The notes: generated by a model not told the origin, from the letters alone. Shown: positions 43,688 through 53,035, numbered from the stretch's first letter. The stretch: DNA of 64,000 nt from Hymenobacter sublimis (GCF_023101345.1 NZ_CP095848.1:1239501-1303500), one strand, 5' to 3'. Made by a program: numbers and translations.

Positions 43688-43857
43688 ACGGCAGAGAGAA
43701 AGGAGGAGTACAAGGTAGGACAGTCGGGGCCGTCTGGTGTAGCAATTAGGCGCTTAGTTCCGGCGGCAAAGTAGCGTAAGTACACATAAAATTGCTGCTA
43801 GCTGAATCAAGCTCTACCCCGCGCCACCGGCGGCTTCGTGCTCTGGCCTGCCCACCC

Positions 43858-43894
43858 AAAAAATCAGCCCGACGCAGAGGCTGCGTCGGGCTGA
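43858..43894 (-). terminator. Rho-independent terminator after the NmrA-like gene
   Basis: TCAGCCCGACGCAG (43864-43877) pairs perfectly with CTGCGTCGGGCTGA (43881-43894) around a 3-base loop. On the minus strand a T-run (43858-43863) follows. Confidence 0.88.
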
Positions 43895-43948
43895 AGGAAA
43901 ACAAAGCGTATGTGGAGCTTAAAAAGCCTACCCTGCCTAGGTGGCCGG

Positions 43949-44896
43949 CTACTTGCTGGCCGCCAGCACTGCCCGCACCGGCGTCCAGCGGATGCCGGGG
44001 TAGCGGGCGTTGTCCAGGGGCTCAGTCAGCTTGGCTTGGCCGCTGAGCATGTTGTGCAGGTACTGCATGCCTTGCCAAGGAGGAAACACTTCGTTGCGGG
44101 CCGGCACCAGCGTTTGCGTAATCTTAATCATGGTGGCAAGCACGCCCAGTCCGCCTACCCGCAGCAGCTTAAAGCGGTGGCCTGTGGCTTGCTCAGCGGC
44201 CGTTTGCAGGCCGCGGATGGTGGCTACTTCGCCGGCTACGCGCAGGTAGCGGGGCGTGGCATCGTCAAGCGCGGCGGCGGCCGTAAACTCGGCCGTGTTC
44301 ATCATGGTTGTGAAGTCCAGGGGCTGGTCAGCGTCGCCCCAGTACACCACCCGGCGCGGACCCGACAGAATCAAGGGGGCCTGCCCGGTCAGCAAATCCG
44401 TGAACATGCCGTTCAGGATGGAGGTAGCCCGGATGGGAGCCTGATCGAGTCGCCGCTGAAACTCCCGGCGCAAATCGAAGTTGCGGTTAGCGCCCTCCGG
44501 CAGCCGGCTGAAGTCGGCGGAAAAGTCGGAGGGAATAAAGCGCGGCACGCCGGCGGCCACGGCCGCATTCAGCAGCTGGGTCTGGGCGTCCACAATCACT
44601 TCGCGCAACCCTGATAAGGCCGATACCACGCAGGAGGCCCCAGTGCAAGCGCCCGTTAGCGCGGCGGCATCGGCGTAGTCTACGGCCACTATTTCCGCGC
44701 CCTGGAGCCGCAACGACGCCGCTTCGGCTTTGCTGGCGGCGCCGGGCCGCACCAGGGCCCGCACAGTAGCGCCGCGTTGCCGAAGGTGGTGGGCAATCAG
44801 TAAGCCCAGGGCCCCGGTGGCGCCGGCTAGCACAATAGGAGCCGGGGGCGAAGTAGTTGGCTGGTTAGCGGGGGTAGAGGAGGGGTGTTCTGGCAC
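43949..44896 (-). CDS. NmrA-like NAD(P)-binding reductase
   Basis: An atypical SDR of the NmrA/isoflavone-reductase type. IVLAGATGALGLLIAHHL is the Rossmann glycine motif, and RALVRPGAAS is a NADP-phosphate-binding loop. The middle has CVVSALSGLREVIVDAQ and RFIPSDFSADFSRLPEG, close to the phenylpropanoid-reductase pattern. It lacks a clear Lys-type catalytic residue, so it may be a redox sensor or a reductase. No ATG stands before the fold. I use the GTG at 44896; a GTG at 44983 would add 29 residues. A terminator follows 54 bases past the stop. Confidence 0.75.
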   Translation of the reverse strand: MPEHPSSTPANQPTTSPPAPIVLAGATGALGLLIAHHLRQRGATVRALVRPGAASKAEAASLRLQGAEIVAVDYADAAALTGACTGASCVVSALSGLREVIVDAQTQLLNAAVAAGVPRFIPSDFSADFSRLPEGANRNFDLRREFQRRLDQAPIRATSILNGMFTDLLTGQAPLILSGPRRVVYWGDADQPLDFTTMMNTAEFTAAAALDDATPRYLRVAGEVATIRGLQTAAEQATGHRFKLLRVGGLGVLATMIKITQTLVPARNEVFPPWQGMQYLHNMLSGQAKLTEPLDNARYPGIRWTPVRAVLAASK

Positions 44897-45095
44897 AATA
44901 GAAGTCGTAAGAGGTCGTAAACCGTCGGGCGTGAATGGGTTGCCTACGTAGCCGCGCCGGAGCAACTTCCAGCAGCGACACACAAGCCCGGCAGTTACCG
45001 GGAAATAGTACTACCACTTCCTCGGCCGGAAGGTTTGAAACTGCGTAGGCATATCGGTCAGCACCGGCAGAAAATTCGCCCTGACCACTACGCCT

Positions 45096-45920
45096 ATGAG
45101 CCAGCTACAGCAAGAAGAAAGGTCTGCATTCCGGCCCGCGGCAGCCGAGGCCCGGAGTCGCCGGCAAGCCCAGCCGCTCAAGCGCCGGGCCGCCTGCGGG
45201 CTGGTTATGCTGCTGGGGGTAGGGGCGGCAACCTGGCTAAGTTCCTGCTCCGAAGAGAAGGCGCGCCGTTCGGACTCGGAGCTGCAAACCAGCCGCCCAG
45301 CCGTCGTGCACGCCGAAAAAACTGGTCTGGATGAGGCCCCAGAGGCCGGAGGGCAGGCTTTTCGGGCCAGCGGCCAATACCTGGTAATTGCCGAAACCGC
45401 TTATTTTTTCACCTCTCCTGAGCACACCACATCCACTGGCCGCTACCTGCTGCGCGGCGACGTAGTGCACGGGGAAGAGGAAAGCGAAGGCTTCGTTAAA
45501 ACCCGTTTTAAAACCCCGAACGGCGCTATTGTGGCGGGCTGGCTGAAGGCCACCGAACTAAGCCGCCTGAGCAGCCGCCCGGCCGCTGCCCCAGCACGGA
45601 CAACGCAGCCCATTCGTTCAACTCCGCCGCCCGAAAACGCAAATTCGGAGGATACTTACAGCTACGAAATAGACCCGGAACCCGCAGCTTCCTCCGCACC
45701 AGACCGCGCCGTAGGAGCTCAGACGGCCGTGGTGCAGGTAGCCCGCTCGTATTTTTATAACTCTCCCGATCTGACGCAGCCCCGCAAAGCCCACTGCGTG
45801 CAGGGCGACAAAGTACGCCTCGGCGAGGAGCGGGGGGAGGCCGTGTACGTGCGCTTCACCAACTGGGAAAAGGTAACGACCACCGGTTGGATGCGCAAAG
45901 ATGCCCTGCGTTACCGTTAG
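45096..45920 (+). CDS. Membrane-anchored or lipoprotein with two SH3b-like repeats
   Basis: A 274-residue protein with a basic N-terminus, a hydrophobic segment at about residues 30-52 (ACGLVMLLGVGAATWLSSC) and a Cys that could be lipidated or mark the helix end. Two similar domains follow: about 92-155 (YLVIAETAYFFTSPEHTTS to GWLKATEL) and about 210-274 (VVQVARSYFYNSPDLTQPR to GWMRKDALRYR). Each pairs a YF-xx-SP start with a W-x-K end, as in bacterial SH3 domains that bind peptidoglycan. A Pro/Ala linker joins them. Role in the cell envelope is inferred; no family is certain. Confidence 0.65.
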   Translation: MSQLQQEERSAFRPAAAEARSRRQAQPLKRRAACGLVMLLGVGAATWLSSCSEEKARRSDSELQTSRPAVVHAEKTGLDEAPEAGGQAFRASGQYLVIAETAYFFTSPEHTTSTGRYLLRGDVVHGEEESEGFVKTRFKTPNGAIVAGWLKATELSRLSSRPAAAPARTTQPIRSTPPPENANSEDTYSYEIDPEPAASSAPDRAVGAQTAVVQVARSYFYNSPDLTQPRKAHCVQGDKVRLGEERGEAVYVRFTNWEKVTTTGWMRKDALRYR

Positions 45921-46005
45921 CAGGCCACGTGGCGGGTAGGCGAAGGCCGAACAATTGGCGGGTTGAGCGGGTTGTTCGGGCCTTACTCAACTGCGCCTCT
46001 ACCTT

Positions 46006-47019
46006 ATGAAAGCATACAAGCTGCACGAACCCAAAAGCCTGGAAAACTTCACGCTCAACAACTACGACGAGCCCGCGGTCCGCGACCACGAAGTTAAGAT
46101 TCAGGTAAAAGCTGTGTCCCTGAATTTCCGTGACTGGGCCCTGGCCAACGGCTGGTTTGGCTACCCCGGCGAGAAGCTACCCTTTATTCCGTTCAGCGAC
46201 GCGGCGGGGGTAGTAACCGAAGTTGGCCAAAGCGTAACAACCATTCAGGTGGGCGACCGAGTAGCCGTAAACTTCTTTCCTGACTGGCACGACGGACCGT
46301 TTTCGGCTGCCAAAACTGCCCGCTCCCTGGGTGGCAGCACCGACGGCGTGCTGGCCGAGTACGTGACCTTCCCGGAAAACTCGGTAGCCAAAGTACCCGA
46401 CTCATTTTCCTTTGAGGAAGCTGCCGCTTTTCCTTGCGCCGGCGTAACGGCCTGGCACTCCCTCGTAGTGCAGGCGCAGCTCAAGCCCACCGATATGGTG
46501 CTGCTGCAGGGCACGGGTGGGGTTTCCATCTTTGGTTTGCAGATAGCCAAGCTAATGGGTGCCCAGGTTATTATCACCTCCAGCTCCGACGAGAAGCTCG
46601 CGCAAGCCCGCGAAATGGGAGCCGACTACGTTATTAATTACAAAGCAACCCCTGACTGGGACGAGCAAGTCCGGGCGTTGACCCAGGGCCAAGGCGCTGA
46701 CTATGTGCTGGAAGTAGCCGGTCAAATGGCCCGCTCCGTGAAGGCTCTCAAGGCCGGGGGTAGCATCTTCCAGATTGGGGCCGTGGGAGGTCCTGCCAAC
46801 GAGGCGCCTAACCTGGGCATGGTGCCCATCAACACCCAGCGCATTCAGGGCATTTACGTAGGCAGCACCCACATGCTCACTGACCTGCTTCAGGCCTTCG
46901 ACCGGAACCAGCTGAAGCCAATCATCAGCCAAATATTTGGTTTCGAACAAGCTAAAGAAGCGTTGGCGTACATGGGTAGTGGCTCCCACTTCGGCAAAAT
47001 TGTCGTGCAGGTAGGCTAG
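46006..47019 (+). CDS. Medium-chain NAD(P)-dependent alcohol dehydrogenase-like protein
   Basis: A 337-residue zinc-type or quinone-reductase-like MDR. The N-terminal catalytic domain has VSLNFRDWALANGWFGYPG and PFSDAAGVVTEVGQSVTTIQVGDRV. It lacks the catalytic-zinc Cys and the GHE motif, so it belongs with the zinc-independent branch. The Rossmann motif is QGTGGVSIFGLQIAKLM with VIITSSSDEKLAQAREMGADYVINY. Substrate unknown; zeta-crystallin or crotonyl-type reductases are the nearest relatives by eye. It is a single gene on the plus strand with no close operon partner. Confidence 0.85.
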   Translation: MKAYKLHEPKSLENFTLNNYDEPAVRDHEVKIQVKAVSLNFRDWALANGWFGYPGEKLPFIPFSDAAGVVTEVGQSVTTIQVGDRVAVNFFPDWHDGPFSAAKTARSLGGSTDGVLAEYVTFPENSVAKVPDSFSFEEAAAFPCAGVTAWHSLVVQAQLKPTDMVLLQGTGGVSIFGLQIAKLMGAQVIITSSSDEKLAQAREMGADYVINYKATPDWDEQVRALTQGQGADYVLEVAGQMARSVKALKAGGSIFQIGAVGGPANEAPNLGMVPINTQRIQGIYVGSTHMLTDLLQAFDRNQLKPIISQIFGFEQAKEALAYMGSGSHFGKIVVQVG

Positions 47020-47286
47020 CAACTACTCTGCTTTAAGGAATCTGCGTGCACCAAGGCCGGCTGCTGATAGTGTATTCAGCAGCCGGCCGTGGTGCGTGGT
47101 AGCGGCTGGCGGTATGAGGTGTTCAGCCTGTAGCAGCGGGCAGCTGGCCCGTGGGTAGCAGCCCGACTACGTCTGGGAATAGCCCTTGTTTAGCTTGTTT
47201 ATCAAGAGGGAACTGCGTAAGTTATTCCTCCTGCTCCTTGGTGGAGCACGCACCTCGCCCGGCACCGGCGCCCCCTTTCTCCGGCC

Positions 47287-47715
47287 ATGCATCACATCGT
47301 CTATCAGAGTTCCGCGGTTGGGCTACCCACTACGGCGGAGCTGAAGTTTCTGCTGCGACAGTCGCGGGCCAATAATCAGCGGCTTCATATTACCGGGCTA
47401 CTGCTTTACAGCAATGGCAGCTTTCTGCAAGTGCTGGAAGGGGAGGCGCCCGCCGTGCGGCAAATCTACGCCACTATTCAGGCCGACTACCGGCATACCC
47501 GCGTGCACACGCTGGCCGATGGGCCCATTACAGCCCGGGTGTTTACCGATTGGTCAATGGGGTTTCAAACCTTGTCCAGTGAAGATTACCTCCGCCTCAC
47601 TGGCTACATCAATCCGTTCCGGTCTACCTTCCTGGATGCCCATCTGCCCGATATTGACGAAGGCATGCTCATTTTGCTCAAAACGTTCGTGGTAAACGAA
47701 GGCTACCAACTGTAA
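47287..47715 (+). CDS. BLUF-domain blue-light sensor
   Basis: A 142-residue single-domain BLUF protein that should bind FAD. The residues needed for the photocycle are all present: Tyr6 (IVYQS), Asn30 (NNQRLHITG) and Gln48 (FLQVLEGE), with Trp-Ser-Met in DWSMGFQ. There is no attached output domain, so it signals through an unknown partner. The ATG at 47287 places the first beta strand at the N-terminus as in other short BLUF proteins. A second BLUF protein (61358-61789) in this window lacks the Gln. Confidence 0.93.
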   Translation: MHHIVYQSSAVGLPTTAELKFLLRQSRANNQRLHITGLLLYSNGSFLQVLEGEAPAVRQIYATIQADYRHTRVHTLADGPITARVFTDWSMGFQTLSSEDYLRLTGYINPFRSTFLDAHLPDIDEGMLILLKTFVVNEGYQL

Positions 47716-47969
47716 GTCTGGCTGGTGGTTAGGCAAACCAACCGGAACGTAGCCACCTGGGGCTTCGGGTTCGGCGTAGTCGTCCATCGTGCTCCGGCGG
47801 GCCGCTGGGCAGAGCTCTTCCGCGCTGGTGCAGGCAGAATCTAAAAATAATGCGTATGTTTACATCGTTAAAGGCAAATCGCCTCGTGTCACTATCGTTA
47901 ATTCGCGTGCTGAATTAATATATAGGGTTTCGCTGCTGGTTGCTTCATCATCATTCACCTCCTAGCATC

Positions 47970-48161
47970 ATGCAGACAGGAACCGTAAAATTCTTTAATG
48001 AAACCAAAGGCTTTGGTTTCATCAACAACGCTGAAACCGGCGAAGACATTTTTGTACACGTAACCGGCCTCATTGACGAAATCCGCGACAATGACAAGGT
48101 AGAGTTCGAAGTAGAGCAGGGCCGCAAAGGGCTGAACGCCGTTAAGGTGCGTCGCGCTTAA
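47970..48161 (+). CDS. Cold-shock family protein
   Basis: A 63-residue single cold-shock domain binding single-stranded RNA or DNA. RNP-1 is GFGFI (KGFGFINN) and RNP-2 is DIFVHVTGL. It starts MQTGTVKFFNETKGFGF at ATG 47970. It is followed by a clear terminator and preceded by a leader of unknown length; the region 47840-47940 is AT-rich and probably holds the promoter. It is likely an RNA chaperone. Nothing shows whether expression is cold-induced. Confidence 0.92.
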   Translation: MQTGTVKFFNETKGFGFINNAETGEDIFVHVTGLIDEIRDNDKVEFEVEQGRKGLNAVKVRRA

Positions 48162-48185
48162 TCTCCTCTCTTCTTTCAGAAGCTA

Positions 48186-48214
48186 AGAAGCATGCCCTTG
48201 GGCATGCTTCTTTT
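48186..48214 (+). terminator. Rho-independent terminator after the cold-shock gene
   Basis: AGAAGCATGCCC (48186-48197) and GGGCATGCTTCT (48200-48211) form a 12-bp stem around a very short spacer, so the innermost pairs open in practice. A T-run (to 48214) follows. Confidence 0.85.
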
Positions 48215-48531
48215 GTTTGGTACCTACTCCAACGGCAGAGCATTGCGGCCCCGCGACCTGCATGACAGCCGCTACGCAATTCACCTTGTGTGAGCATACA
48301 GTGCTTTAGATGGCGAGGTACAAAAGCACAAATAATAAAAGTCAGGTAAGAATCTACGCGGCTTGTTTTTGCTCCCTTCCAACCTATATCTTGCCGTCAA
48401 GGCTGGGCTGCTAATAGTTATAGCACTTCAACAGCGGATGCTTGAAAATAAAGCAACGCACCTTTCTGCTCTACTTGCTGGGCACTACACAAGAGCCGAA
48501 TTAAGCGCAGCATTATTGGCAGAGTCGATTG

Positions 48532-48609
48532 TGTGTCATGTCATTATATGCTGGTATAAGTTGACACAAGCCTGTGTCAACTTATACCAGCATATAATGA
48601 CATGACACA
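48532..48609. repeat. Perfect inverted repeat, 37-bp arms with 4-base loop
   Basis: The arms 48532-48568 and 48573-48609 are exact complements (ends TGTGTCATG/CATGACACA, centre GTTGACACA-AGCC-TGTGTCAAC). The region is AT-rich compared with the surroundings. There is no T-run and no recognisable gene inside. Confidence 0.9.
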
Positions 48610-48833
48610 AGCAGCATTTGTGGTAACAGGAAGCCATAAATCGATGGGCTGTTTTCGTGCTTATTGCCGCACCAGCAGGGAATTCAGCGTAGCCAGATGA
48701 ATAGGCACTAAGTCCAGTGGCGCCGGAAACTGTTTATTTTTCTGTGTTCTCAAGCCAAGTTAGCGTAGCTGTCATCTCCAGCTTGCCTCTGGTGCTTGGG
48801 TGCGGCTTTTCGTTATTCAACCTGTTCTAGTAT

Positions 48834-50027
48834 ATGCAGCATGCTACTCACTCTGCTTCCCTACCTATCTTTCGCCGTGTTACTAGTCCGCGCATACAGG
48901 CCATTGACGCGGTACGGGGGCTGGTGATGGTGGTTATGGCCCTAGACCACGTGCGCGAATTCTGGAGTCCTACCCCCGTGCGGCCCGAAGACGTCAGCCA
49001 GGCCTCGGTTGTGCTGTTCTTCACGCGCTGGATCACGCATTTTTGTGCTCCAACCTTCGTGTTGCTGGCGGGCGTTAGCATTTTTTTGTACCAACAAAAG
49101 CACACTGACCGCCGCCACGTAAGCAAGTTTCTCCTTACGCGGGGCCTGTGGCTGATCGGGCTGGAGCTGGTGGTCGTTAACCTGCTGTTACAGTGGAGCT
49201 ATCAGTTGCTGCTACTGCAAGTCATATGGGTAATCGGCTGGGGTATGGTGTTGCTGGCGGGCCTGTTGTGGTTGCCCCGGTGGCTGCTGGGCCTGTTGGC
49301 CCTCGTCCTAATGGTAGGGCACAACGCCCTACCACCTGTGCAGCTCGCTACCGTTTCTGATGCGCTGTTGGCGCTGCTGCACAACAGCCCCACAGTTATT
49401 CCGCTGCCGGGACTGCCGCCCTTGCTGGCCGCTTACACGCTGGTGCCCTGGGTAGCCGTGCTGGCGGCGGGCTACTGGCTCGGACCCTGGTTCTTGGGGT
49501 CAGCGGTGGAGCGGCAACAGCGGCTCCGGCTGGCGGGAGCTGCCCTGCTGGTGCTATTTGGGGCCCTGCGTGCAACCAACTGGTACGGTGACCCCGCTCC
49601 CTGGGGTACGCAGGCCCGGGGGCTGAGCTACAGCGTGCTTTCATTTCTGAACGTGACGAAGTACCCACCGTCCCTGCTTTTTTTGTGCCTGACGCTGGGG
49701 GTAGCCTTGCTGCTGCTTAGCACTGCGGAGCGTTTCACTGGTCGGCTCAGCCAGATCCTGCGCACCTTCGGGCAGGTACCATTCTTTTACTACCTACTGC
49801 ATCTGGCCCTGATTAGCGTTAGCGCCTGGGTCTGGACGCAGCTACGCTTTGGCGCGCCCGTTAACTTTGGGTTTATAACTGCCAAGGAGTGGCCCGCCAC
49901 GTATCAGCCTAGCTTGCTGCGCGCCTACGTGGTATGGCTGCTGGTAGTATGCGCCTTGTATTGGCCGTGCCGCTGGTACCGCAATTACAAGGCTCAGCAT
50001 GGGCATTGGTGGCTTTCCTACCTATAA
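48834..50027 (+). CDS. DUF1624 (HGSNAT-like) membrane protein
   Basis: A 397-residue polytopic protein. It begins SPRIQAIDAVRGLVMVVMALDHVREFW, the signature of the DUF1624/heparan-alpha-glucosaminide N-acetyltransferase-like family, with the invariant DHxR at the end of the first helix. About ten further hydrophobic segments follow, ending LLRAYVVWLLVVCALYW. Relatives may acetylate sugars across the membrane using acetyl-CoA; bacterial members are mostly uncharacterised. The ATG at 48834 is used. It shares no operon with neighbours. Confidence 0.85.
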   Translation: MQHATHSASLPIFRRVTSPRIQAIDAVRGLVMVVMALDHVREFWSPTPVRPEDVSQASVVLFFTRWITHFCAPTFVLLAGVSIFLYQQKHTDRRHVSKFLLTRGLWLIGLELVVVNLLLQWSYQLLLLQVIWVIGWGMVLLAGLLWLPRWLLGLLALVLMVGHNALPPVQLATVSDALLALLHNSPTVIPLPGLPPLLAAYTLVPWVAVLAAGYWLGPWFLGSAVERQQRLRLAGAALLVLFGALRATNWYGDPAPWGTQARGLSYSVLSFLNVTKYPPSLLFLCLTLGVALLLLSTAERFTGRLSQILRTFGQVPFFYYLLHLALISVSAWVWTQLRFGAPVNFGFITAKEWPATYQPSLLRAYVVWLLVVCALYWPCRWYRNYKAQHGHWWLSYL

Positions 50028-50175
50028 ATAAATACTTGGCGGCTCTATTTTTTGCGTATTTCTGCCGGCAGAATTCGTATTGATGCGCAGGCAGCGGGGT
50101 GCACTACGCCGGCTGATTTTAACTGCTCCGGTGATTCCCTCGAAACGCGCTGCCCGTATCCAACCTCCGTACCGT

Positions 50176-50853
50176 ATGCACCTCGATCCTGCCTCGCCGT
50201 TTCCCGCCAGCGCCTTCCGCCGCCTTGACGAGAACCCGGATGCTGAATTCTACCGGCAACCCCGCTTCGTTACCCACCTCGACGAGCCCGCGCTGGCTGC
50301 CGTAACCCAACTCTACCGGGAATATTTCAAGCCGGGCAGCGTTCTGCTGGACTTAATGAGTAGCTGGGTAAGCCACCTGCCCGCCGAGGTAGCCTACGCC
50401 CGGGTAGTGGGCCTGGGCATGAATGAGCAGGAGCTGCGCGCCAATCCGCGCCTGCAAGCCTACGTGGTGCAGGATCTAAACCACACCCCCGAGTTGCCTT
50501 TTGCGGCCGCTGAATTTGATGGAGCGGCCATTTGCGTCTCCATCGACTACCTGACCCAGCCCGTGGTGGTGCTGCGCGAACTGGCGCGGGTGCTACGGCC
50601 CGGCGCCCCGCTGGTCATTACGTTTTCCAACCGCTGCTTTCCCAGCAAAGCCATAGCCGCCTGGCGCGCCCTCGACGACCAGGGCCATCTGGTGCTGGTG
50701 GATCAGCTGCTACGGGCCGCGGGCGGCTGGGAACCCAGTGAACTGCTGGACCGCAGCCCCAATCCGCGCCGTACGGATCCGCTGTTTGCCGTGGTGGCCC
50801 GGGCTAAAGCAGCCGGGCCACTGCCCGCGAAGCATACGGCGCCCGCTCAGTGA
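50176..50853 (+). CDS. SAM-dependent methyltransferase-like protein
   Basis: A 225-residue class I methyltransferase fold. SVLLDLMSSWVSHLP is the motif I strand (altered from the usual GxGxG), AYARVVGLGMN is motif II, and FDGAAICVSIDYL (motif IV) and LARVLRPGAPLVITFSNR follow. The ATG at 50176 (MHLDPASPFPASAFRRLDE) fits the family; the in-frame upstream part is basic and not coding-like. Because motif I is changed it may bind SAM weakly; substrate unknown. It lies 51 bases upstream of ctlX on the same strand. Confidence 0.72.
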   Translation: MHLDPASPFPASAFRRLDENPDAEFYRQPRFVTHLDEPALAAVTQLYREYFKPGSVLLDLMSSWVSHLPAEVAYARVVGLGMNEQELRANPRLQAYVVQDLNHTPELPFAAAEFDGAAICVSIDYLTQPVVVLRELARVLRPGAPLVITFSNRCFPSKAIAAWRALDDQGHLVLVDQLLRAAGGWEPSELLDRSPNPRRTDPLFAVVARAKAAGPLPAKHTAPAQ

Positions 50854-50904
50854 GATTCTGCGGGAAGCCTGTTTCTTTGTGCTTCCCACCTAGCCTCCCG
50901 CCGC

Positions 50905-51855
50905 ATGCAATCTGCCCGCACCGTCTTCCTTGTCCGGCCCACGCGCTTCACCTTTAACGTCGAAACGGCCCAGTCCAACCACTTCCAGCGGTATATGGCG
51001 GGCCTGGATGCGGAGGCTATTCAAGCGCGAGCTTTTGCCGAGTTTGATGCCGTAGTAGCTACGTTGCGCGCCCACCACATGCAGGTACTCGTGTTCGAGG
51101 CCCCAGCCGAGCCGCACACCCCTGATGCGGTGTTTCCCAACAACTGGGGCACATTTCACCCCGATGGTCGGGTGCTGCTCTACCCCATGTGTGCCCCCAA
51201 CCGTCGGCCCGAACGGCGCCCCGACATTCTGGAAACTCTGGGCCAGCATTTTGGTATTCGGGAAGTAGTGGACCTGTCGGAGCACGAACAGGCGGGCCGG
51301 TTTCTGGAAGGCACTGGTAGCATTATTTTCGACCATGTGCACCGCATTGCCTACGCTGCGCTGTCGGCCCGCACCGATGAAGGCTTGTTTCGGGAAGTGG
51401 CCGCGAAGCTAGGCTATGAGCCCGTTGCCTTCCGGGCCCATGATGCTGATGGCCACGACATCTACCACACCAACGTAATGATGTGCGTGGGGGCCCGCTT
51501 TGCCGTGGTGTGCCTGGAAAGCATTACCAACCCCGCCGAGCGCGCCGCCGTGGTAGAGTCGCTTACCCGCACCGGCCACGAGATACTGCCCATCACGCTG
51601 GCCCAAGTGGCCTGTTTTGCCGGCAACATGCTCACGCTGCAGCCTAGCCACGGCCCCGAGCTGCTGGCCCTCTCCCAGAGTGCCTACGATGCCCTACGGC
51701 CCGAGGAGCGCCAGCTGTTGGAGCAGTACGCCGAGTTGTTGCCGCTTACCATTCCTACCATTGAAACCATTGGTGGCGGCAGTGCCCGCTGCATGCTGGC
51801 CGAGGTATTTCTACCCGTTGCTGAACCGGTAGCAGGGCCCCACCGGCAGCAGTAA
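50905..51855 (+). CDS. ctlX: Citrulline-utilisation hydrolase-type amidinotransferase-fold protein
   Basis: A 316-residue member of the arginine-deiminase superfamily, close to CtlX. PDAVFPNNWGTFHPDGR, LEGTGSIIFDHV, HDIYHTNVMMCVG (active-site His) and GGGSARCMLAEVF (nucleophile Cys near the end) are all present in order. The family hydrolyses or transfers guanidino or ureido groups; CtlX is linked to citrulline use. That name is a family assignment, not shown here. The ATG at 50905 starts MQSARTVFLVRPTRFTFN, as expected. Confidence 0.85.
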   Translation: MQSARTVFLVRPTRFTFNVETAQSNHFQRYMAGLDAEAIQARAFAEFDAVVATLRAHHMQVLVFEAPAEPHTPDAVFPNNWGTFHPDGRVLLYPMCAPNRRPERRPDILETLGQHFGIREVVDLSEHEQAGRFLEGTGSIIFDHVHRIAYAALSARTDEGLFREVAAKLGYEPVAFRAHDADGHDIYHTNVMMCVGARFAVVCLESITNPAERAAVVESLTRTGHEILPITLAQVACFAGNMLTLQPSHGPELLALSQSAYDALRPEERQLLEQYAELLPLTIPTIETIGGGSARCMLAEVFLPVAEPVAGPHRQQ

Positions 51856-51928
51856 AAAACCGGCCCGAGGGTAGTAAAATACTAGTTCTGCGGGAGCTAT
51901 CTGGGGGCGCGTGGTGTTATAACTAGCT

Positions 51929-53035
51929 ATGACAGAACCCCAGCTGTTTCCTTCGCTCGACCTCCTGACGCCCCCCGTTGCTGAAGCGCGTACGCACGCG
52001 GCCAAGCTCTGGCTGCCCAAACGGGTAGTGTTTACCCCTGATGCCCTGGACCAGCCTTTCGGCCAGCAGATGCTGGAGCGCGTTACCGCGCACGGCTTAG
52101 AAGTAGAGCTGCTAAAAAGCAACCGCCTCACGGGGGTGCGTGGCGAAGACGCCCGCGACACGTACCGCCGCGCCAAAAGCACCCTGGCCGTGGTGTGCGC
52201 CCCGCCTAGCTCTCTGCGCTTGCAGCCCACGCCGCCCTCCGCCGACTGGCAGATGAACCTGGCCGAGGGCTGTCCCGCCCACTGCCAGTACTGCTACCTG
52301 GCCGGCAGCTTGGCCGGCCCGCCCGTGGTGAAGGTGTTTGCTAACCTGCCTCAACTACTGGAAAATACCCAGGCCTACGAGCAGCCCGGCCGCGTTACCA
52401 GCTTCGAGGTGAGTTGCTATACGGATGTGCTGGGCATTGAGCACCTGACCGGCTCCTTGGCCGAATGCATTCGGTATTTTGGGCAGCGCGAAGGCACTCA
52501 CCTGCGCTTCGTGAGCAAGTACGACCACGTAGACTCCCTGTTGGGGCTGCCCCACCACGGCCGCACGCGTGCCCGCTTTAGTTTAAATGCTGAAGCCGCC
52601 GTGCGCAAGTTAGAAGGCGGTACTGCTTCCGTGGAAGCCCGGCTCCGGGCCCTGCGCCAGCTAGCGCTGCCCTCGGAGCAGGGCGGGGGCGGCTACCCGG
52701 TAGGTGTGGTGCTGGCACCCATTATGCCCCTGCCGGGCTGGCAGGATGAGTACCGCCACTTGCTCGACCGGCTAGCCGCTACCCTCGATTTCCCCTGCGA
52801 CCTGACGGCCGAATGCATCACACACCGCTTCACGCCCGGCTCCAAGGATGTGCTGCTGCAGTGGTACCCTAATACTTCCTTAGATTTGGAGGAGGCTACT
52901 CGGGCCGTGAAGCGCAACAAGTTTGGTGGTACCAAGTTCGTGTACCAGCCCGCCGACATGCGCACGCTCAAGGAGTTCTTCCACCAGGAATGGCAGCTGC
53001 GCTTCCCCAACTCCCCATTGCTCTACTGGACCTAG
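51929..53035 (+). CDS. Spore photoproduct lyase family radical SAM protein
   Basis: A 368-residue protein of the SplB-like family. The radical SAM cluster motif is EGCPAHCQYCYL (CxxxCxxC) around residue 115. It is followed by SFEVSCYTDVLGIEHLTG and LRFVSKYDHVDSLLGLPH, and near the end WYPNTSLDLEE and KFGGTKFVYQ. SplB repairs spore photoproduct (a thymine dimer) by hydrogen-atom transfer. Bacteroidota do not make spores, so either the protein repairs that lesion in UV-exposed vegetative cells or it has another substrate. It is transcribed after ctlX. Confidence 0.85.
   Translation: MTEPQLFPSLDLLTPPVAEARTHAAKLWLPKRVVFTPDALDQPFGQQMLERVTAHGLEVELLKSNRLTGVRGEDARDTYRRAKSTLAVVCAPPSSLRLQPTPPSADWQMNLAEGCPAHCQYCYLAGSLAGPPVVKVFANLPQLLENTQAYEQPGRVTSFEVSCYTDVLGIEHLTGSLAECIRYFGQREGTHLRFVSKYDHVDSLLGLPHHGRTRARFSLNAEAAVRKLEGGTASVEARLRALRQLALPSEQGGGGYPVGVVLAPIMPLPGWQDEYRHLLDRLAATLDFPCDLTAECITHRFTPGSKDVLLQWYPNTSLDLEEATRAVKRNKFGGTKFVYQPADMRTLKEFFHQEWQLRFPNSPLLYWT

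Larger units (their letters stand above)
48162..48833. other. AT-rich gap with terminator and long palindrome
   Basis: About 670 bases. It contains the cold-shock gene terminator (48186-48214) and the 37-bp-arm palindrome at 48532-48609. A possible 80-codon frame runs through the palindrome (48363-48605), but it starts with TTG and has no recognisable character, so I do not call a gene. Confidence 0.6.

Noticed and set aside
48363..48605. 80-codon frame through the long palindrome
   Set aside because: It starts with TTG, has no recognisable domain, and its last third is simply the palindrome read as protein.
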